Source of the DNA: an uncultured Bacteroidales bacterium
GTDB lineage: Bacteria > Bacteroidota > Bacteroidia > Bacteroidales > UBA932
DNA length: 24,994 bases
Assembly: GCA_946627685.1 (NCBI GenBank)
Contig: CAMOVV010000001.1
Coordinates: 1 to 24,994 of the forward strand
Direction of reading: 5' to 3'
The position numbers were made by a program, and so were the translations under genes. The notes under the pieces were generated by a model that was given only the letters and a program-made list of their open reading frames with translations, was not told where the DNA came from and made no database searches. Shown here piece after piece: positions 17,363 to 24,089 of this stretch; position 1 is the stretch's first letter; every line of letters begins with the position of its first letter.

Positions 17363-17381
17363 TGATTGCATAAAACACAAA
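17359..17381. promoter_or_regulatory. Imperfectly supported dyad over the galK -7 box
   Basis: TTTGTG (17359-17364) and CACAAA (17376-17381) form a 6-bp inverted repeat with an 11-base spacer. It overlaps the -7 box and the presumed transcription start. It could be an operator, but arms this short arise often by chance. Confidence 0.25.
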
Positions 17382-17384
17382 GTC

Positions 17385-18536
17385 ATGAGCATGAAAGATA
17401 AAATCCAGGAAAAATTCCAGACCCTGTTCGGGGACGGCGGGGAAGTTTTCGCTTCCGCCGGCCGTATCAACCTTATCGGCGAACACACCGATTACAACGG
17501 AGGTTATGTCTTCCCCGGAGCCATAGACAAGGGAATCATGGCCCGTATCAAGCCTAACGGCACAGGCAAGGTGAGGGCCTTCTCCCTGGATTATGACGAG
17601 TACTGCGAATTCGGTCTCTGCGAGGAGGACAAGCCCGACCAGGCCTGGGCCAGGTATATCTTCGGGGTCTGCCGCGAGACTGCAAAGAGGGGCGGAAAGG
17701 TGGAAGGGTTCGACACCGTGTTCGCCGGAGACGTTCCCCTCGGAGCCGGCCTCAGCTCTTCCGCGGCCCTCGAGAGCACCTTCGCCTATGCTCTCAACTG
17801 TCTCTTCAACAATAATATAGACAAATTCGAGCTGGCCCGCATCGGACAGTCCACCGAGCATAATTACTGCGGCGTGATGTGCGGCATCATGGACCAGTTC
17901 GCCTCCATCTTCGGCAAGGCCGGAAGCCTTATCCGGTTGAATTGCAAGACGATGGAATACAAATACTTCCCCTTCGACCCCAAGGGCTACAAGCTCGTCC
18001 TTATCGACTCCTGCGTGAAGCATGAGCTCGCCTCTTCCGCCTACAACAAGAGAAGGGCTTCCTGCGAGAACGCCGCCGCGGCCATCAGGAAGAACCATCC
18101 CGACGTGGAGTGCCTCAGCGACGCCAAGAGAGTCTGGCTGGACGAGGTGAGGGAAGAGATTCCCGAGGAGGATTTTCTCAGGGCCGAATATGTAATCGGC
18201 GAGGTCCAGAGGGTGCTTGACGTCTGCGACGCCCTTGAAAGGGGAGATTATGAGACCGTCGGAGAAATGATGTACCAGACCCATTTCGGCCTCAGCCGTC
18301 TCTACGAGGTCAGCTGCGATGAGCTTGACTTCCTCGTCAAACTCGCCCGCCGCTGCGATGTCACCGGCTCCCGCGTCATGGGAGGCGGCTTCGGCGGATG
18401 CACCATCAACCTTGTGAAAGACGAACTCTACGACAACTTTACGGATACCGCCGTGAAGGAGTTTACTGCAAAGTTCGGCCACGCGCCGAAGCTGTATGAC
18501 GTCGTTATCAGTGACGGAGCCCGCAAGGTAGAATAA
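17385..18536 (+). CDS. galK: Galactokinase
   Basis: GalK phosphorylates alpha-D-galactose at C1 with ATP, entering the Leloir pathway. The 383-residue protein has all three GHMP-kinase motifs: the galactokinase signature GRINLIGEHTDYNGG (26-40; Arg27, Glu33 and Asp36 bind catalysis or sugar), PLGAGLSSSAALE (118-130), and MGGGFGGCT (about 333). The catalytic base is Asp170 in GIMDQFAS. The ATG at 17385 is followed by another in-frame ATG at 17391; either fits. It stands alone here, without galT, galE, a mutarotase or a sugar transporter beside it, which often accompany galK in Bacteroidota. It has its own promoter and a strong terminator, so it is monocistronic. It could use galactose freed by the nearby secreted glycosidases, which is inference. 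Confidence 0.98.
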   Translation: MSMKDKIQEKFQTLFGDGGEVFASAGRINLIGEHTDYNGGYVFPGAIDKGIMARIKPNGTGKVRAFSLDYDEYCEFGLCEEDKPDQAWARYIFGVCRETAKRGGKVEGFDTVFAGDVPLGAGLSSSAALESTFAYALNCLFNNNIDKFELARIGQSTEHNYCGVMCGIMDQFASIFGKAGSLIRLNCKTMEYKYFPFDPKGYKLVLIDSCVKHELASSAYNKRRASCENAAAAIRKNHPDVECLSDAKRVWLDEVREEIPEEDFLRAEYVIGEVQRVLDVCDALERGDYETVGEMMYQTHFGLSRLYEVSCDELDFLVKLARRCDVTGSRVMGGGFGGCTINLVKDELYDNFTDTAVKEFTAKFGHAPKLYDVVISDGARKVE

Positions 18537-18569
18537 GAACCCTATTATTAATTAAACTTAATACGGCAA

Positions 18570-18609
18570 GGGGTCGCACAGGATAGTTCCTCTGCGGCCT
18601 CTTTTTTTT
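18570..18609 (+). terminator. Intrinsic terminator after galK
   Basis: The left arm GGGGTCGCACAGGA (18570-18583) and right arm TCCTCTGCGGCCTC (18588-18601) pair over 14 positions with two G-U wobbles and one C-C mismatch, around a TAGT loop. The stem is followed by eight Ts (18602-18609). It lies 34 bases after the galK stop. Confidence 0.87.
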
Positions 18610-18621
18610 GTGAAAAAGGAC

Positions 18622-18629
18622 TATATTTG
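18622..18629 (+). promoter_or_regulatory. -7 box of the YeiH/CpXC unit
   Basis: TATATTTG matches TAnnTTTG exactly, 27 bases before the ATG at 18657 and 12 bases after the galK terminator's T-run. No good -33 TTG at the usual spacing; it would fall inside the terminator stem. Confidence 0.62.
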
Positions 18630-18656
18630 TGGTCGATATGTACTAAATCTATCAAT

Positions 18657-20021
18657 ATGGAAACCAAGAAAAAAAGCAACCTTTCCGACCTTTGGAAGCT
18701 GGAAGACTGGCTCTCTGTCTGGATAGGATTCATCATTATCGCAATCGGAGCCGTCGCGGTCCTTACCGGCGGATTCGATTTCAGCGCCCTCAAATTCTCC
18801 ACCTGGGGGTTCGGTGAAACGGAAAAAGCGACCCTCTCCGCCCTGGGTTCGCAGTTTGGCGACTGGGTGTTCTGGCGCAAGACCCTTGTCACCGTCCTCA
18901 CCCTCGGCATCCTTTTCGCCGCAGGAGTAAAGCTTCAGGGAGAAAGCCTCAGGAAATTCATCCCGGCCTTCCTCTGCCTTTTCGTCATCGCGGTGTTCGT
19001 CCGTCTCATCAGCGCCGAGTTCACCCTCAACCGCTATCTTGAGTGGGCTTTCTGGGCTCTTCTCATAGGCCTTCTGATATCCAACACCGTCGGTGTCCCC
19101 GACTGGCTCAAACCCGCCATCAGGACCGAGTTCTACATCAAGACCGGTCTTGTCATCATGGGCTTCAGCGTCCTTTTCTCCAACATTGCCAAATTCGGCC
19201 TCTACGGCCTCGGCATTGCCTGGGGAGTGACCCCCATAGTGATTCTCTTCATGTGGTGGTTCGGAACCAAGGTGCTGAAAATAAACAATAAACCCCTTGT
19301 GATTACGATGGGAGCCGCGACCTCCGTCTGCGGAACCTCGGCCGCCATAGCGACCGGAGCCGCCTCCGAGTGCAAGAAGGAGGACCTCTCCCTCACCATC
19401 ACCATATCCATCATTTTCACCATCCTGATGATGGTGTTCGAGCCCATCCTTCTCAAGGCCTTCGGGACTCCTGAAATCATGGCCGGCTCCCTCATCGGAG
19501 GCACCATCGACTCCACCGGAGCCGTGGCCGCCGCTGGAAGCGCCTTCGGAAGCGGTTCCGTGGCTGAGCAGAGCGCCGTACTGGTGAAGATGATACAGAA
19601 CATCCTCATTGGATTCATAGCCTTCTTCGTGGCCCTTTATTTCGCGACCAACGTCAACAAGACTCCGGGAGCGAAGGTCGGAGCCGGAGAAATCTGGAGG
19701 CGTTTCCCGAAGTTCATCATCGGCTTCTTCGTGGCTTCCCTCGTGGCTTCCTTCATCATCCTTCCCATTGCAGGAGGAGACCAGGTGGGCGCCATCAACA
19801 AAGTCCTCGACCAGTACAAGAACTGGTGCTTCGTGCTCGCTTTCACCAGCATAGGCCTTGATTCCAACTTCCGCGACCTTGCCAGGCACATGCAGGGAGG
19901 AAAGGTTCTCTGGCTCTACATAGCGGGACAGACCTTCAACATCCTTCTCACCTTCTTCGTCGTCTGGCTGCTGCTCAGCGGCACCATCTTCCCCATACCC
20001 GACATCGCCACCTTCAAATAA
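18657..20021 (+). CDS. YeiH/UPF0324 family putative sulfate exporter, long form
   Basis: This 454-residue integral membrane protein has about ten to twelve hydrophobic helices. The start at 18657 is the ATG after the promoter; an in-frame TTG at 18627 lies in the -7 box. Family hallmarks are MGAATSVCGTSAAIATG (about 218-234), LIGGTIDSTGAVAAAG (279-294) and VKMIQNILIGF, matching the GxSICGxSA and GG-xH-xxxVxAAG regions of UPF0324/PSE proteins. In this copy the usual His of the second motif is Asp (TIDSTG). It is about 100 residues longer than E. coli YeiH, with an N-terminal cytoplasmic segment and a first loop (about 38-75) that are extra. Its stop TAA shares a base with the next ATG. The exporter substrate (sulfate or sulfonate in a few relatives) is only presumed. 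Confidence 0.85.
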   Translation: METKKKSNLSDLWKLEDWLSVWIGFIIIAIGAVAVLTGGFDFSALKFSTWGFGETEKATLSALGSQFGDWVFWRKTLVTVLTLGILFAAGVKLQGESLRKFIPAFLCLFVIAVFVRLISAEFTLNRYLEWAFWALLIGLLISNTVGVPDWLKPAIRTEFYIKTGLVIMGFSVLFSNIAKFGLYGLGIAWGVTPIVILFMWWFGTKVLKINNKPLVITMGAATSVCGTSAAIATGAASECKKEDLSLTITISIIFTILMMVFEPILLKAFGTPEIMAGSLIGGTIDSTGAVAAAGSAFGSGSVAEQSAVLVKMIQNILIGFIAFFVALYFATNVNKTPGAKVGAGEIWRRFPKFIIGFFVASLVASFIILPIAGGDQVGAINKVLDQYKNWCFVLAFTSIGLDSNFRDLARHMQGGKVLWLYIAGQTFNILLTFFVVWLLLSGTIFPIPDIATFK

Positions 20022-20302
20022 TGGCGTCCGGCTGGAAGAACAAACTCTTCAAAGTGGCTACAATCCTGGTGATTGCAGTCACTTTGGTTCTTTCCGTATA
20101 TATAATGGCAAAGCGGCTGGGCCTTTCCGATAACCTTGATTTCGGAGCCGGGGCCTACTACTATGCCGACATTCCCAATTTTGAAGAAGTAATACCCGAC
20201 AAGGCCATGCCTACCAGGCTTCCCCTGGTGGCGTACATAGCCATTTTCCTCGCCTGGGGATGGCTTATGTACAAGCTTTGGAAATGGATTGACAAGAAAT
20301 GA
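20021..20302 (+). CDS. Small two-helix membrane protein of unknown function
   Basis: The product is 93 residues, with a basic N-terminus (MASGWKNKLFK), a hydrophobic helix at about 11-30 (VATILVIAVTLVLSVYIMA), a loop rich in Tyr, Asp and Glu (about 36-62, GAGAYYYADIPNFEEVIPD), a second helix at about 69-86 (LVAYIAIFLAWGWLMY), and a basic end (KLWKWIDKK). Positive charges at both ends predict both termini in the cytoplasm and the acidic loop outside. I do not recognise the family. It starts on the last base of the exporter stop (TAATG) and its own stop overlaps the CpXC start (ATGA), so it is translationally tied to both. It may be an accessory subunit of the exporter; that is inference. Its conserved reading frame between two overlapping genes supports it being real. 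Confidence 0.8.
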   Translation: MASGWKNKLFKVATILVIAVTLVLSVYIMAKRLGLSDNLDFGAGAYYYADIPNFEEVIPDKAMPTRLPLVAYIAIFLAWGWLMYKLWKWIDKK

Positions 20303-20952
20303 ACATACATTGCATAGACTGCGGCCTGCCTTTCGAGGCTGAGGTTACAGGTTCCGTGAACGTCGGAGAGCAGCCGCATCTCAAGGAAAAGGTACTCGAC
20401 GGTTCCCTTTTCATGAAGGCGTGTCCCCACTGCGGCAGGGTGAACCTCCTCGGCCAGGCCATGCTCTACACCGACCCGGACCAGAGGCTCCTCCTGTGGC
20501 TCCTTCCGGGAGGAGAGGAGACGAAGGAAATGGAAACGGTCATAAAGGCCCGTCTTTCCGTAAGCGACCCGTCCATCCTTGAGGGCTATACCACCAGAAT
20601 CGTGCGAAGCGCCGGAGACCTCATGGAGAAGGTGAAAATTTTCGACGCAGGCCTGGACGACCTCGTGATGGAGCTGTGCAAATACGTAACGAAGATGGAA
20701 CTGACCGGCCAGGAGCAGGATAAGACCAGGCAACGGGCCATCACGGACGCCCCGTTCAAGTTTTTCCGTCTTGACGGTCCGGACAACGAGATGGAGTTTT
20801 CCTATCCCCTGGACGGGAAGATGGTCGGCGCAAGGGTAGGCTTCAACGTCTATGAAGACTGCGCCGGCATCGTCTCCCGCAACCCTTCCATGCGGCCATC
20901 CTCCCCCTTCCCCGTAATAGACCGGGAGTGGGTGGGTAGGTTCATCGGCTAG
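20299..20952 (+). CDS. CpXC-type zinc-ribbon protein
   Basis: The 217-residue cytoplasmic protein has an N-terminal zinc-ribbon-like domain with Cys5-x2-Cys8 (HCIDCG) and Cys42-x2-Cys45 (KACPHCG), separated by the VNVGEQPHLKEKVLDGSLF segment. That matches the CpXC domain family (PF14353 as I recall), although the first knuckle reads CIDC rather than CPxC. A region similar to the family's mid domain follows (LMEKVKIFDAGLDDLVMELCKYV, 105-127), and then a beta-rich end. Function of the family is unknown. It overlaps the two-helix protein by four bases and ends a three-gene unit headed by the YeiH-like exporter, so it may regulate or maintain that transporter. No signal peptide is present. A bidirectional terminator follows 21 bases after the stop. 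Confidence 0.78.
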   Translation: MNIHCIDCGLPFEAEVTGSVNVGEQPHLKEKVLDGSLFMKACPHCGRVNLLGQAMLYTDPDQRLLLWLLPGGEETKEMETVIKARLSVSDPSILEGYTTRIVRSAGDLMEKVKIFDAGLDDLVMELCKYVTKMELTGQEQDKTRQRAITDAPFKFFRLDGPDNEMEFSYPLDGKMVGARVGFNVYEDCAGIVSRNPSMRPSSPFPVIDREWVGRFIG

Positions 20953-20973
20953 GGCCGGAACCATAGAAAAAAT

Positions 20974-21002
20974 AAGCGGGAAGCCCTCAGGACTCCCCGC
21001 TT
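20974..21002. terminator. Bidirectional intrinsic terminator between convergent genes
   Basis: AAGCGGG (20974-20980) pairs perfectly with CCCGCTT (20996-21002), with an inner CCTCAGG mini-hairpin possible. On + a T-rich run follows (TTTATTCTTTATTAT). On - the sequence after the stem reads ATTTTTT. It therefore serves both the CpXC gene and the convergent peptidase-propeller-barrel gene. Confidence 0.75.
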
Positions 21003-21011
21003 TATTCTTTA

Positions 21012-24000
21012 TTATAAATCCGTGGAAAAAAGGAAGCCGAAGTAACTGCCGACGGAGTCTATGCCTATGTGTTCGGCATGGGCGGTGTCGGCCCAGTTGA
21101 CGGCGCTTCGAAGTCCGATGCGGGTGTCGTAGGGCAGCCAAAGGAAGTTGGAAAGCCGCACGGTAAGGTCGGCTCCGCCGCTGAGGATGAAATTGACCCC
21201 GGAGGAGGTTGTCACTGAAGACTTGTATTTCAGGACAGTGCAGTCCACGAAGGGGGTCAGCTCGAAATTCCTTATATACGCTATAGGGCTGAGGAAACTC
21301 CAGTCCACGGGGGCGAAGGGCATGGCGTAATCCGCTGAGAACTTTGCCTGAACGGGGCAGGAATGGGCGAAGAAGCGGTTGATGATATCGTCCGTAAAGC
21401 CTCTTGGAGCTATTGAAACAGTGCTTTCGTATGCCGCCGGGTTTTCGTTTGTGTGATATTCGGCAAGGACGGAGAGTTTAAGTCCGTGAGTGTCCATAAA
21501 CCCGGGAAGGTACCCGTAGGCATAGGCGTAAAAGACAGGGCTGTAATATCCTTTCGAGACAAAACGGGTCCTCGCTCCGGCTTCCAGTCCGAGGCCCAGT
21601 TTAGGGAAAATCCTCGAAGAAGGAACCGGAAGCATGGAGTACCACCTTACGGAAGCGGTCATTCCGGCAAAGGAATCATAACCTTCTTCCCCTTTGTGGA
21701 CCAGGCGTTGGGAGTAGCCATTCATCTGGCTTGGCATGCCTTCCATGGAATAATATCCCCTGCCGAACCGATCGTTGCTCCAGGCGAATTCCAGCATGGG
21801 CACGAATCCCCTTCTCCATCCTCCCGAGGAGAAGTTGAGGGGAATGTAGGCCCGAAGGCTTCCGGAGAGGAGGGGTTTACCGGTGTATGAGCTGAAGGTA
21901 ATGTAGGGGTTGTCGTCCGCCACCCTTTCAAAGTTCGCGGCCTCCCTGTCGTTGTAGTCAAGGGAGAGCCGGAAGGCCACCGGAAGGCCTGTGTAGTTGA
22001 ATTTAAGATGGCCCGTGTGGCGGTAGTCATGCCAGGAATACCCGGCCGTGCCGGAAGCGGTGCCGAGGCTGTTCTGGAAGAAAACGGTGGCTCCGAGGGC
22101 GGCTATTTCATAGTATTCGTCTCCCGAGAGGGAAGAAATGTTGTCGTAGTTGACGTAGAAGGGGGCCCAGGAGTGGATGCGGAAGAGGTGGGGGACTTTC
22201 TTGTATTCCTGCGGGGAGGAAATTTTCGTTTCGGGGGAGGCCGCCGCGGCGAGGGAGCGTTCCTGGGCGGAAAGGGTCTCGGCAACCGGGTAGATATGGT
22301 GCGTCGAAGGGTCTGCGGCCTTCGCGTCAAGGTCCTTCAGGGCCGCTTTTCTAAGGATGTTTCCCTTCGGGGTAAGGGCAGAATAACTGAGGGTGTCTCC
22401 GGGGGACAGCCAAGGGTCGGAAGAGCCGAACCGTTCATTTGTCAGCTGTGTCAAGGTTCTCTCTTTCAGGGAGAAAGAGTAAATCTGGCTTGTCCCGTCC
22501 CTGTCGGAGGTGAAGACCACGGCGTCGCTTCCGGGGACTCCCCGGAGTTGGTGAATCTTATAGGGGAAGGGCCCGAAAACCGGAGTGAAAACCCCGCCCG
22601 TCAAAGACCAGATGCCGGCGCCTTCGTCGCAGATGCCTCCGACAAGAAGGGTCCCTTCTCCAGTCAGGACTGGCTCGGTAATCTGGATGGTCCCGGGAGC
22701 CTTTATCCTGTTCAGAGGAATTCCTTCATGTGAAAAACGGACAAGGAAGGAGCCTCCTTCGGCCGGATATTCAACGGCCCAGACGGTTCCGTCGGGTCCC
22801 GGAGCGGGATTGAAATACCGTCCTTTTCCTGTGAGGTCGAAAATCTTTTTTCCTGAAGAGCCGGGGTCCATGTACCTGATTTTGGAATCTGCCGCGAGGC
22901 TCCATCTGGGACTGGGGATGGCTTCGCTCCAGTAGAGCCTTCTTCCGTCGGAAGAGAGTTTGGAGGTGTTGTAGGAGAAGGGTCTCTTTTCCAGGACTTT
23001 GCCGTTTTCTCCAAGTTTGACAAGGGAGGGGCTTTCGCTGAGTCCGGAGAGGACGCTCCAGCTTCCGGCGGTTTTTGAGTAGTTGAAAAACAGTCGTTTA
23101 CCCTCGGCCGCATCCCTTCCTTCGGTGAAAGGTCCCCTTGCGGCATCCTCCTCTTCCCACATCTTCCTGTAGGACTCGGTCATGGCGCTCCAGGTGTCTT
23201 TGAAAGAAAGCCCCGAAGCCTGGCGGATTGTCTTTTGGAAGGCCCCGAAGGAGAAAAAGCGGCGGGAATTGTAGAAATATCTCTTCGTAAAAAGTGGGTC
23301 GTCGTAGAAGTGCCTGACCCCGGCAAGCGTCATATAACCGTGGGTGTAGTGGTCGGGGGTGAATTTATTCTGCGAGCCCCATCTCCACTGGTACCAGTTC
23401 CTTTTGTCTCCGCTGAGGACGGCCATGCGGGTGTAGGCGAGGAAATCCGCCTCCCGTCCCCTTCCGAAACCGGTGAGGCCCGTTTCCGCGGCGACGGCAT
23501 CTCCCTCAAGGAAAAGAATGTTGGGATAAAGGCCTATGTAAAGTCCTTCGGACAGTTCTCCGATGAGGTAGTGGGCCCAGCTGCGGCCAGCCTGTATCTG
23601 GGAAACGTGCCTGCTTTCATGGAGGGCAAGCTGGTCCTCCCACCTCAGGAGGGAGGGATTGTAGGCCTCATACATCGTGTAGAGCTCCATTCCGCGGGGT
23701 ACCCACCTCACCTGGCCGTTCGCGGATGCCGTGAAGGGATGGAGGACGACGGGCAGTTTCCTCGAGAATTTTTCATTCGGGACGTATCCGGAGGAGCGGG
23801 ACACCGGAATCCTCCATTTTTCAAGGGCGCGGGCGTAAACCTCTGAAAGCGAATCTAGTCCGGAGGGGTATATGAGGCGGTAATTCTCCGTTTTCACCGT
23901 TTTCCATTTCACCCAAGAGGGGTCGTCTCCCACGGAATATATCTGGGCGGCGGCGGGACGGGAGAAAATGGAAAGCAAAATTATGCAAAGAAGAGGCAGG

Positions 24001-24014
24001 AAAGGATGTTTCAT
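21012..24014 (-). CDS. Secreted metallopeptidase-like, TolB-like propeller, outer-membrane barrel fusion protein
   Basis: The product is 1000 residues. The start at 24014 gives the signal peptide MKHPFLPLLCIILLSIFSRPAAA then QIYS; ATGs at 24020 and 24038 are alternatives. Residues about 35-290 form a peptidase-MA-like gluzincin domain: LALHESRHVSQI supplies His132, Glu133 and His136, and LFLEGDAVAAE has Glu170, placed like the third zinc ligand. Residues about 305-560 hold beta-propeller motifs (FTSDRDGTSQIYSFSLK, DPWLSPGDTLSYSAL) of the TolB/PD40 kind. Residues about 610-1000 are an outer-membrane barrel reminiscent of BamA-like proteins (YAMPFAPVDWSFLSPIAYIR, ELTPFVDCTVL), ending in FGFLFSTDL with alternating aromatics. 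The protein is probably a self-anchored outer-membrane enzyme or an assembly factor. The zinc motif is intact, but substrate and activity are unknown. It is divergent from the Na/Pi gene. Confidence 0.78.
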   Translation of the reverse strand: MKHPFLPLLCIILLSIFSRPAAAQIYSVGDDPSWVKWKTVKTENYRLIYPSGLDSLSEVYARALEKWRIPVSRSSGYVPNEKFSRKLPVVLHPFTASANGQVRWVPRGMELYTMYEAYNPSLLRWEDQLALHESRHVSQIQAGRSWAHYLIGELSEGLYIGLYPNILFLEGDAVAAETGLTGFGRGREADFLAYTRMAVLSGDKRNWYQWRWGSQNKFTPDHYTHGYMTLAGVRHFYDDPLFTKRYFYNSRRFFSFGAFQKTIRQASGLSFKDTWSAMTESYRKMWEEEDAARGPFTEGRDAAEGKRLFFNYSKTAGSWSVLSGLSESPSLVKLGENGKVLEKRPFSYNTSKLSSDGRRLYWSEAIPSPRWSLAADSKIRYMDPGSSGKKIFDLTGKGRYFNPAPGPDGTVWAVEYPAEGGSFLVRFSHEGIPLNRIKAPGTIQITEPVLTGEGTLLVGGICDEGAGIWSLTGGVFTPVFGPFPYKIHQLRGVPGSDAVVFTSDRDGTSQIYSFSLKERTLTQLTNERFGSSDPWLSPGDTLSYSALTPKGNILRKAALKDLDAKAADPSTHHIYPVAETLSAQERSLAAAASPETKISSPQEYKKVPHLFRIHSWAPFYVNYDNISSLSGDEYYEIAALGATVFFQNSLGTASGTAGYSWHDYRHTGHLKFNYTGLPVAFRLSLDYNDREAANFERVADDNPYITFSSYTGKPLLSGSLRAYIPLNFSSGGWRRGFVPMLEFAWSNDRFGRGYYSMEGMPSQMNGYSQRLVHKGEEGYDSFAGMTASVRWYSMLPVPSSRIFPKLGLGLEAGARTRFVSKGYYSPVFYAYAYGYLPGFMDTHGLKLSVLAEYHTNENPAAYESTVSIAPRGFTDDIINRFFAHSCPVQAKFSADYAMPFAPVDWSFLSPIAYIRNFELTPFVDCTVLKYKSSVTTSSGVNFILSGGADLTVRLSNFLWLPYDTRIGLRSAVNWADTAHAEHIGIDSVGSYFGFLFSTDL

Positions 24015-24035
24015 AACCATATGATTCAAGGTATG

Positions 24036-24043
24036 CAAATTTA
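24036..24043 (-). promoter_or_regulatory. -7 box of the peptidase-propeller-barrel gene
   Basis: On the minus strand TAAATTTG is an exact TAnnTTTG match, 21 bases before the ATG at 24014. A TTA rather than TTG is found 20 bases further upstream (24064-24066). Confidence 0.62.
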
Positions 24044-24055
24044 ATGAGTTTTTCT

Positions 24056-24063
24056 TACTTTTG
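24056..24063 (+). promoter_or_regulatory. -7 box of the Na/Pi cotransporter gene
   Basis: TACTTTTG matches TAnnTTTG, 26 bases before the ATG at 24090. It lies only 12 bases from the opposing -7 box at 24036-24043, so the two promoters overlap. A small dyad, CTTAC (24054-24058) with GTAAG (24063-24067), covers it. Confidence 0.6.
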
Positions 24064-24089
24064 TAAGTTATAACACCAGTATTCCAAAA

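Noticed and set aside
17359..17381. The galK dyad as a CRP site
   Set aside because: A TGTGA motif is present, but the second arm is CACA at 10 bases rather than TCACA at 6 bases, and Bacteroidota CRP sites are not well defined.
16215..18482. A 755-residue open frame on the minus strand across ychF and galK
   Set aside because: It is antisense to two conserved, fully motif-bearing genes and to the promoter between them. Such frames arise from the biased codon use of the real genes. No domain is recognisable and its composition is unlike a protein family.
18621..19889. A 422-residue minus-strand frame opposite the YeiH-like gene
   Set aside because: Its sequence is highly repetitive in Gly, Glu, Asp and His, as expected from the reverse of a membrane-protein coding sequence, and it has no start signal or homologous motif.
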